The notes beneath the pieces were generated by a model. The model made no database searches, was not told the DNA's origin, and saw only the letters and a list, made by a program, of their open reading frames with translations. From Fragilaria crotonensis (taxonomy: Eukaryota > Bacillariophyta > Fragilariophyceae > Fragilariales > Fragilariaceae): a DNA stretch of 64,000 nt. The DNA lies in contig JAKSYS010000067.1 of assembly GCA_022925895.1 (NCBI GenBank), positions 1 through 64,000 on the forward strand, written 5' to 3'. A program made the position numbers and the translations under genes. Each line of letters starts with the position of its first letter. Position 1 is the first letter of the stretch. This document shows positions 56,473 through 64,000 of the stretch, piece by piece.

Positions 56473-58099
56473 TCAAACAGGGATAGCCGCTGTCGCTTTA
56501 GCAAAGTTTGCCAGTGCCGGAATGATATAGACACAAACAAGCCAACTGTATGGGGCAGTCCAAATGAAACTGTCCACTCGGTCCATGATCCCACCATGCT
56601 CGGGAATAAAATCACCAAAATCCTTCAAGCCTGCATCCCGTTTGAGCATAGACGCCGTCAAGTCACCAATCAATCCCAGTAAGGCCAGCATACATCCATG
56701 TATTGTGCCAGTGACTATCCAGTAAGGCCACTTCTGGACCCAGGCACCAGCAATCGCCAACAACGTGCTCGCGACGCAGCCTCCTAGGAACCCCTCGACA
56801 CTCTTATTCGGACTCGTTGCACCTGCAGCCGGAAAGATTACACCAAGCTTTGTCTTTCCATATGCTCTCCCGACAAAGTAGGCACCAACATCAGCAAATG
56901 CTAAACACAACCAAGTCCAGAAGATGAAGATGGCTCCCTGTGTGATTGGAAGGTGCACTGCGTTTGGAATGAAACCCGGCAAATTCTCGGCTCTCCTTCC
57001 CAAGAATCTAAGCATCGGTCCAGTGACAGGAGCCAAACGAGTGGGTTCTTTCATTATACCGAAGAGTCGCGTTCTGACCCAAAAGGATGGAACATATCCA
57101 AGATAAAACATGCCTGTGAATGTTGCTGCGATCTCGGGAATAGAAGTGACCTTCCTTCGCATTGTTAGAAACCAAATCATGGCCCATAAACCAAACATTG
57201 GAAGGCATATTTGATGCAGCTGAGGTGCAAAAAGAGCCTGGAATGAGTTCAAAGGAAGTGAGTCGACAGTTAGGACTGGCCGGAGGCAATGTGGGCCAAA
57301 ACGACCTTCAACGACTTACGGTCAGGAACATGGAACTTGCTCCAACCACCGAGATTTTCCTTGCAGGGTATACACCAGTATTGATAATCATTCTATAGTA
57401 CTCGAGCTGACCAAGGATAGTCATAAGCGTGAAGATGCCCGTGAAAATCCAGTTTCCAGAGAAAACCCAACATGCAACGCAGAAACCCATCGTGGCTCCA
57501 AAGAGAATCGACCTTCTCTTGCGTTCTGGTTTTACGACTTCATTCGATGTAATAATGGCAACATCATTTGTGGAGGCAACTTCATCGTTGGCAGCTTCTT
57601 GAGCCTTTTTCATTTCTGTCAACATCGCCTTGCATGCGTCCAGCAGCCGTTCACGCGCAACACTCGTCTCGTAAGAGAACTCCACGTATTCATCATCTTT
57701 TACTAGTTTCTCGACAGCCCGGATCGCTTCCGCAGCCTTATCTTGGGCGATGCGTTTCCTTGCATCAGTGCTTGTCTCGTACCACAGCTGCCTTACGTAG
57801 TTGTAGTACAACTTAATGGGCTTCCGTGGGAGCGATGAGTAGCGCCAGAGGAGGTTTCTAAGGCGGCTCCTTCGAGACACCTGTTTTGTCGGTGTAGTAT
57901 CCCCATTGAGCAGCTCTTCTTTTGATGCCGGCTCCTCAGTTGTCGGGGACAAAGCTGCCCGACGAAGGTATCCATTGTCAGCGCAGGCGTACTTTCTTGG
58001 GACGGATGTTCTTGGGATTGAGAAAGACCTCGCTTTCGAAAGGGATGAGATCGTGGCAATCAGTCTCAAGAGATCTATGAGGCGATTTATTCTTCGCAT
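56473..58099 (-). CDS. CDP-diacylglycerol synthase (phosphatidate cytidylyltransferase), organelle-type
   Basis: Makes CDP-diacylglycerol from phosphatidate and CTP, the entry to phosphatidylglycerol and cardiolipin. Exon 1 is 58099-57320 and exon 2 57237-56473, joined MFLT/ALFAPQL in phase. I chose MRRINRLIDLLRLIATISSL as start because it gives a basic/hydrophobic leader ending in KARSFSIP, which suggests a plastid presequence; an in-frame Met at 58249 is the alternative. A charged helical region of about 150 residues precedes the membrane domain (GATMGFCVACWVFSGNWIFTG onward). The family signature is complete near the C-terminus: SMLKRDAGLKDFGDFIPEHGG followed by IMDRVDS, with the Lys, Asp and catalytic acidic residues present. 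Gly of the usual PGHGG is Glu. Intact. Confidence 0.9.
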
Positions 58100-58289
58100 G
58101 ATAAGCTCTGCCGAGATTGAAATTTTTGCAATGGCCAAGAAAATGTCGCAAAGATAAGAGATGAGAGTTGAGTGAAGTGTCAACGCTGAGACGTGCACCG
58201 GGAGAGACGTAAGTTGCAAGGTTTGTGATTGGACATCGGACTCGAGCACTCATCATGAGATGGCCCAAATGTGCTTGAAGCTCCCACAG

Positions 58290-58440
58290 TTCGCATTTCT
58301 CTATACAGTACTGTAATACTAGAATGCAACAGAAACGGTATCCACCTCACTGACCACAGCGACACGTGTCTCCAGAAACCTGGCCTGAATTACTCGGAGT
58401 AAAAGTACTCGAGTAGACCTACTATAGTACGTAGATCAAA
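58290..58440. repeat. GTAC-word island between two minus-strand genes
   Basis: Contains CAGTACTGTAATAC, CTCGGAGTAAAAGTACTCGAGTAG and related words. The 58250-58757 gap is otherwise gene-free. Confidence 0.45.
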
Positions 58441-58757
58441 CTCTAGCACATTAAGTTAGATGTCTTGGTTGGCAGACCATCACTGGTGCGTTCGGCCTCG
58501 CAAACGCATTATCCAATTGAGTCCGACCATCTGCCAGGTTTACAGGAAGACAACGTAATTACCGTAGATACCAAAAGTGCTGCTGAAGATCAACTTCTTG
58601 TCCCATACCATTGGAAATGTCTATGGTCGCCATCTGGAATTCTGAGGGAGGTCGACAAATAAACAATAAACAGTCCTTTGGTTCGATACACAGGAAATTG
58701 ATTAATCATGTTTCGACATAAAGAAGTATGCGAATAAGTTCGCAACAGTAGCAGTCT

Positions 58758-59324
58758 CTATTTTAAGAGCAATTTCGGAAGGTTCAGAAGGAACTTTGGT
58801 ATGCGATAAAACAAAGTGATGATTGTAAGTCGAATAGTCATTCCCAAGTGAAAGACCAAACTCCCTTGTACATCCTGCAGAGGGTCAACCCAGTCGTCCT
58901 CGTCGCCTACGACCTTTCGTCCTTTCATTGGTGGTCCCTTCTCCTTGAACTTTCCGATACTCTTCAATTGATTTTCAAGCTCCACAATTTCCTCCTCCAG
59001 GTTCTCAATCAATTGATCTCGTTTGGACAACATATTGGCTTTCTCCTCAACTTCGCTTTCCAATTCTTCGACTTGTTTCTCTATTTTTGCGAGCGCTCCA
59101 GTCTTTTGCCTCAGCTCACTTTCGAAGTTATCCAACTGCTTTTCTAGACCTTGAATGACAAGATCTCTTTTCTCGACCATCGACATCAACGCTGTCGTCT
59201 CATCGCCATCTTGGCCATTGGAACTGCGAAGTACTCTAAGATTATCTGTACTTCTGCTAGGCACAACAAACCCTTCAATTCCAAGCAGTAGAACAACGAG
59301 AATGGTGTTCTGCAATAGTCGCAT
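58758..59324 (-). CDS. plastid-targeted coiled-coil protein
   Basis: Start at MRLLQNTILVVLLLGIEGFVVP gives a signal peptide ending before a Phe-Val-Val-Pro motif, the bipartite plastid pattern; the frame is open upstream to 59516 but that extension lacks targeting character. 188 residues. Residues 50-120 are a coiled coil with regular Leu/Ile heptads (GLEKQLDNFESELRQ, EELESEVEEKANML, ENLEEEIVELENQL). A basic/acidic linker and a conserved-looking DDWVDPLQDVQGSL follow, then a hydrophobic amphipathic C-terminus (TIRLTIITLFYRIPKFLLNL). No family recognised; a thylakoid or envelope-associated structural protein is an inference. Single exon, intact. Confidence 0.6.
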   Translation of the reverse strand: MRLLQNTILVVLLLGIEGFVVPSRSTDNLRVLRSSNGQDGDETTALMSMVEKRDLVIQGLEKQLDNFESELRQKTGALAKIEKQVEELESEVEEKANMLSKRDQLIENLEEEIVELENQLKSIGKFKEKGPPMKGRKVVGDEDDWVDPLQDVQGSLVFHLGMTIRLTIITLFYRIPKFLLNLPKLLLK

Positions 59325-60308
59325 GTCGCTCGATTGGTTGTCCTGTTTGCGTTCCAACCTATCTGTGCAAAGTTTATCTGAGTAGCTGACGAACACAAAA
59401 ATTGTTCGACAAAGTTCATGTGCAGTACGATTTCGTGATTGAAGTGATTCATGATGATGCACTTCCGAAAAAGAAGATATATGTACGGTAGACCTATAGG
59501 TAGTAGCTGTATGCATAGTAGTAGTATGTACTATGTACTATGTAGTATGTAGACTATAGACTGTCTGTTTACTGAAGGTGTGCATGCATGGTGCATACTG
59601 CATTACTGCATTACTGATTACTGCATACTGCGCTGCCGCCTAGCACACCATTCGCCAGCATTCCGATTCCCACGGTGCACGGGGTACGACTACTGTGGTA
59701 CATGTATTTCCTACTCCAGTCTCCAGTACTCAACGCTCCTTAGACTACTGAGTACAGTACTAGACTACTACCGGTAGTACCCCTCGGTTGCAGGAGTAGT
59801 ATACATATATATACACGTGAATATTGTATGTATAGGTATGTGTGAGAAGCGAGAAGTACAGTAGCATATGTACTCTCGTAGTAGCCATGATAATAATTGT
59901 ATTGTGCACAGTGCACTTCAAGGTTTTTGGATTCGTTGTCGTTGAACAAACAAACACTTCAGTTTCAAGTCATGCCAGAGTACAAGTACTATATTACTCA
60001 CTCTACTCCACCGTGTTTCATTGCAACAGGTGTAGGCATGGTCTCAATTCGTTGACATTGCTCTACATTCTACCGAAGTAGGTAATCGAATATGAGTATT
60101 GGTGCGAGAGAAGAAGAGGCGTTCATTCTTGCACTACGGATTGTCAATTCTCTTTACACCCTCTCTAGTACAATACTCCGTATTAACTATGTGAGTACTG
60201 GAGAGTAGACCTTCAGCACTTGTGCAATGGAAAAGGGTTCTATGGCTCGTCCCACACCAAGCAAAAAGTGTGCAGCCAAGCCTCACAAAATTAACGTGAG
60301 TGGCAGTT
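59325..60308. other. gene-free stretch with GTAC-word island
   Basis: 59500-59820 is dense in GTACTATG, GTAGTACC and CCGGTAGTAC words and includes ATAT runs. No gene supported. Confidence 0.45.
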
Positions 60309-62410
60309 TTAGCCTTCAGCGTTCAATCCTTCATAGATCTGAGTGTTCTTAAATCCACCCACACCTTCCAATCCATACTTACGGCACTTATACGCCACAG
60401 CCTTCAAGCTCTTGACAAGTTCAATGTTACTGTCGATGAATGATTTCTCGTGATACCTAACCTTCCACTTCTCACAAAAAGGTTTAACCAACGATCTCGC
60501 TTCCCTGAGATTATGCCTCGGCAAACGCGGGAACAAATGGTGCTCAATTTGAAACTGCAACCCCCCGTGGACAAAGTCCAGCGAGCGAGGGCAATCCACA
60601 TTCATAGTGGTGTTGCATTGCATCTTGAACCACTCGTCCGACGTGTCGTTGTAAGCATGTCCGTGGTAGACATCCATGGTGAAGTGACTGATGCAAATCT
60701 GAACGTGCAGGAATCCAGCAAGGCCGTGCGAGAGTAACAACCAAATAGCCTTCTCGTACAGCGGGAGCGATGCCAGCAAGGCACCGACCCAAAGCAGAAA
60801 TGTAGAGAGGGTCACCAGTTCCAAGGCCTGGTAGCGCTTCGCGAACCAAGCATCGTGATGCTTCGCGGTAACAGCAAAAATCCAACCTTGAATGTAAAGG
60901 TTGAATCGGGCTACCGCCATGATTGGGTAGAAGAGGTAGTGCTGATTGCTCACTAGGAAACGAGAGAACATGTCAGGCGAAATGAATTTTCGGTGAAAGC
61001 TTGACCAGAAACCATTGTTTTCTTCATTAAAGCACCCGCCGTCCTTAAGCTTTCGTGCGTCAAAGATGTCATCTGCGATGGCAAAGAGTGGCATGTGTTG
61101 GATATCAGGATCGTGCTGAACACTATTGCACACCACGTGGTGCACGTTGTGGGAGTGTTTCCACCAACCAAGCCCGATACCCCCCAATGTGTTACCAAAC
61201 AGGATCCCAAAGAAGGTGTCGTAACCCTGAGTGTGTGAGATAGAGTTGTGACCAATGTCATGCCCAAGAAAAGCCAACTGATGCCAGAAAACAGCCTATA
61301 CCATGGAGCAAGAATGGTAAGGTATACATGTACATAGCAAGTGGGTCGCGTGATGACGAAGTTGGCACTTACCATAACAACGGCTCCTGACATTCGTCTG
61401 ACAGATGTGGTTCCGAACAGCGTCAACGAAACCGCGGAGAAAAGCAATGCTGACAACCAGAGCACCTTGATGTAGTAAAAGTAAAGATTGGTCTCGAAGA
61501 GTCCTCTTCGCAGTAAGTCTTGACGAATACGTCTGTGCTCGATGGTGAATTCATCGTCGTCCAAAGAATCAATGACATCCCCAATGTAAAAGGCAGGGAG
61601 GAGAGTGCGGTAGACAGATGCTTGATGGTAGTTGGCAAATGCATCCGTGGAATCTTTGCCGGCCATGTTCTCAAGGTTCAGCCATCCACCTGGGTGGTTA
61701 GGTACAAATTTGGTTATGTCGTAGACGTGGGATTCAATAACAACCCAGCAATCTTCCAACGTGTTGTGCTTTGCCACTTCGGCCATGGTGAAATCCTTTC
61801 GAAACGTCTTGTTAATTGACCTCGGATGATAGAACTTTGGCACGTAGACTGATTTCCCCTTTTCCTCACGCCAGATCATTGCTTGCTCTCCAACGGACGA
61901 TTTCGGATTCGATGCTTCGGATTCCGACTCTTCGCCACTGTCTTCATCGCTTGTCTCAGTAACATACGATTGCAAATGGTTAAGCTCCCTTGCAATGTCT
62001 TCAATAGTTGGAGGCGACCTTCAGTTGGGTATGGAGGGGAAGGGGTTACAGTAATGAGTATAGTGGGCACGACGGTTTCGTAACACAAGACCGACGCAAA
62101 CTCACATGAACTCTGGGGTATCCGGACCTTCATGAGCCTCGGCCCTCTCAACCCATATCATCGAGAGAAAAGCCAATACGGCGACGGGGACGTAAACAAA
62201 AGGCGAGTAAGTCCCATCAACAAAAAGGAATGATAATGCAACAACAATAATTGCAGGGTACCCAATGCGAAGCTTGGAATACGAATCCCTTGAGAGTGGA
62301 GTGTTGGATCCTTTACGAAGACGTTTGAAAGGCGAGTCCATATGCGTCGGTGGGTCCTTCACAGCAGCCCCCATTGACGAAAGTCGCTCTGGCAAAGAGC
62401 CAGATTTCAT
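60309..62410 (-). CDS. cytochrome b5 front-end desaturase, delta-8 sphingolipid-type
   Basis: Exons: 62410-62106, 62018-61373 and 61295-60309, all in phase (a split ATG codon at the first junction; VVM/AVFWHQ at the second). A hydrophilic N-terminus with a hydrophobic pair near residues 50-85 precedes a cytochrome b5 domain with the heme-binding HPGG (KFVPNHPGGWLNLENM). The di-iron boxes are HDIGHN, HNVHH (in GWWKHSHNVHHVV) and QIEHH (in GGLQFQIEHHLFPRLPRHNL); the Gln of the third box marks front-end desaturases. The DPDIQHMPLFAI block and the third-box context are closer to delta-8 sphingolipid long-chain-base desaturases than to delta-6 or delta-5 acyl desaturases, by my reading. It acts in the ER with electrons from NADH via the fused b5 domain. 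Intact. Confidence 0.9.
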
Positions 62411-63677
62411 TTTAAATTTCCGATGGTCGTCTGGTGAGAACGATTTGTTGTGCCGTTTGCTGTCGTTGTATTCAATCAGAAGAGATATTGCGTCTGGACA
62501 ACCTGACCTGAGAACTGACTAATACAGAGCGAACGAATGAAATGAGTGACAGGGAATCTTCACATACATTTCTCACGACATCCCTGACTGGCCGACTTCC
62601 ACGTGACTGAATAGTACTCCGGATACCCGACAGTACAATGTCACAAATTTGACCGATTGTGTGTTGTGTGGCCAGTGGCCATACGTGTGTGGCCGTGTGA
62701 TACAGTAGAAGGTGTTCAGAGGTTTTAAATGTTCGCATTCCGTGCTCGGAGTATACTCCGAGCGTAAACACAAGCAAGCAGACGTCATTCTATATTCTAC
62801 ACCTCCTCCAAGTACCTTGTACAGTAATGTAGTACATTCCATAAATACGCAGACTTGGAGTACCAGACACCACATGTTTCTGCCAGCATTTGTCAGCTGG
62901 TTTCTGATTGGCCGCACATAACCATCTGTCATTTGTCGAAGTGCCGAAGGAAATTTGAACCTATTCACAGGCGAGGACGCCGATTCGTGGGACAATCGCT
63001 GACGGTAATTCAGCTTCTAAACAATGTATACCGTATTGTTCTCAAAAGGGTATCCATACAGGTAACTTCTTCACACTATCTACATTGCCGGCGTTCGGCC
63101 GTTCTTTTCGACAATCAAAATCAAAACTCGTGTCGTCGACGACGCTTGTACCTTGTACTAGCTACTGTAGTACTCGGAGTACCTTATTAACACACGAGCT
63201 GATAGGCTACGATTATGGTAGTATGGTCCTACGATAATATGCATAGACCTCCGACCTCCGACCTCCGACACCAACAGCACACGACAGTATGCACCAAATG
63301 CACACGTATGCATAGGAGGAGATAAGTACTGTGTACTGTGTACTGACTACTGGAGTGTAGTATTAGAAACTTTGTTACGGTAGTGCCCTCCTCATTTTAC
63401 CGTTTGCTACCACAGGGGTACTAGTACTGGGTACTGGTAGCGTACAAACGTACCATCAAGCTAAAAGCTACAAGGCGACATGTACCAGTACTGGATCCAC
63501 CGGCCTACGTAATACAGTACTACAGAGTACTGGAGTACCATGTACCAAGTACCAAGTATTGTACCCCCCAGTCGAAGTACACAGCGTGATCAAGGCTGCG
63601 TACTAGTTCGTAGAAATCCGGGGTTCGGTCAAACGTAGAGTTTTAATTCTAGAGTTGTTTAACTTATAAGCTTATTT
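62411..63677. other. gene-free stretch with GTAC-word islands and a short heptamer repeat
   Basis: Promoter side of the desaturase gene. 62590-62840 and 63140-63570 are GTAC-word islands; a 7-bp unit (CCTCCGA) repeats three times near 63247-63269. No gene supported. Confidence 0.45.
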
Positions 63678-63971
63678 CTAGGTTTCACTTTGAAGGAACC
63701 AATTCAATCCAGGACCGATTGAATCTTGCCGATCTACTTTCGCGAAGTTAGAGGGTTGTGGGAGTGAGCATTCAAAGCCTTCATCCCACTGATAAAGGCA
63801 TTGACATGTCAGCACCAACTCCGCCTTCACGAGCGAATTGACGAAAGTGACGATCGCAACAACTGTTGCAACATGGCCAGACTTAGCCAACATCATGAAG
63901 GACACATGTTGGAAATTAGATAGCACATGGAGTGAATTTGCAGTTGAATTGCCCAGGGTAAAGATGGACAA
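63678..63971 (-). CDS. small ORF of unknown function near the right edge
   Basis: A 97-residue frame with one hydrophobic segment (GHVATVVAIVTFVNSLV) and a short Cys-containing stretch (LTCQCLYQWDEGFEC). It may be part of an exon of a gene extending beyond the window, or not a gene. No family recognised. Confidence 0.2.
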   Translation of the reverse strand: MSIFTLGNSTANSLHVLSNFQHVSFMMLAKSGHVATVVAIVTFVNSLVKAELVLTCQCLYQWDEGFECSLPQPSNFAKVDRQDSIGPGLNWFLQSET

Positions 63972-64000
63972 ATTGTTGTTGTAGGAAAGGAGGTTATGAG

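Noticed and set aside
62573-62995. minus-strand frame upstream of the desaturase
   Set aside because: It runs through a GTAC-word island and has no start support or motif.
230-63971. CRISPR array or rRNA/tRNA genes
   Set aside because: No regularly spaced direct repeats with unique spacers and no rRNA or tRNA signature were found; the only regular array is the contiguous 93-bp repeat.

Overview
This window is nuclear DNA of a photosynthetic stramenopile, most likely a diatom and probably a pennate one. The evidence is: short spliceosomal introns (roughly 70-110 bp, GT..AG); presequences with a signal peptide followed by an Ala-x-Ala-Phe-Ala-Pro-like or similar Phe-centred motif, the usual sign of import into a secondary red plastid; a cytochrome b5 front-end desaturase; a copia-like retroelement; and many large mobile elements. 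The species is an inference only. No rRNA, tRNA or CRISPR was seen.

Layout. 1-9.1 kb: a decayed copia-type LTR retrotransposon on the minus strand. It has a zinc-knuckle gag, a DSGAT protease and an integrase, but pol stops before reverse transcriptase. An unusually long extra ORF chain (8.88-4.44 kb) lies upstream of gag, and a candidate LTR sits at 8.89-9.12 kb. 9.7-31.9 kb: a gene-rich block. It holds a plastid DUF1823-like protein, two divergent phosphoglycerate dehydrogenase paralogues, two small organelle-targeted proteins, a long mitochondrial-type coiled-coil protein, a secretory-pathway cyclophilin, a secreted heme peroxidase, an unknown membrane protein, a prephenate/arogenate dehydratase-dehydrogenase fusion, a RibD-type reductase and a small nuclear-type protein. 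31.9-33.7 kb: a Gln/Ala-rich protein with a Cys/His-rich domain.

33.7-53.3 kb is accessory DNA. It has a 755-bp TA-flanked MITE-like element (35.09-35.84 kb), a strong hairpin at 36.5 kb and, most notably, an 11.9-kb unit (38,422-50,296) bounded by inverted repeats (23 of 24 bases identical). That unit encodes a transposase-like protein with an N-terminal zinc finger, a convergent gene combining a GNAT-like acetyltransferase, a Ulp1-like cysteine peptidase and a second papain-like peptidase module, and a third accessory gene. It also contains a 93-bp (31-codon) tandem repeat array. Degenerate sequence follows to 53.3 kb. 53.3-62.4 kb returns to ordinary genes: an MFS transporter, a CDP-diacylglycerol synthase with an organelle presequence, a plastid-type coiled-coil protein and a delta-8 sphingolipid-type front-end desaturase. 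A second MITE (682 bp, TA target site) lies at 55.42-56.10 kb.

Two window-wide features need care. First, many otherwise conserved genes carry one- or two-base indels, mostly deletions and often near homopolymers, so residual long-read assembly error is a serious alternative to pseudogenisation. Second, intergenic DNA contains islands densely packed with GTAC/CCGGTA/CGGAGTAC words of unknown nature.

Functionally the host genes touch amino-acid synthesis (serine; phenylalanine/tyrosine), riboflavin, membrane lipids (CDP-DAG, desaturated sphingolipid or acyl chains) and secretory folding. No operon-like logic is expected or seen.
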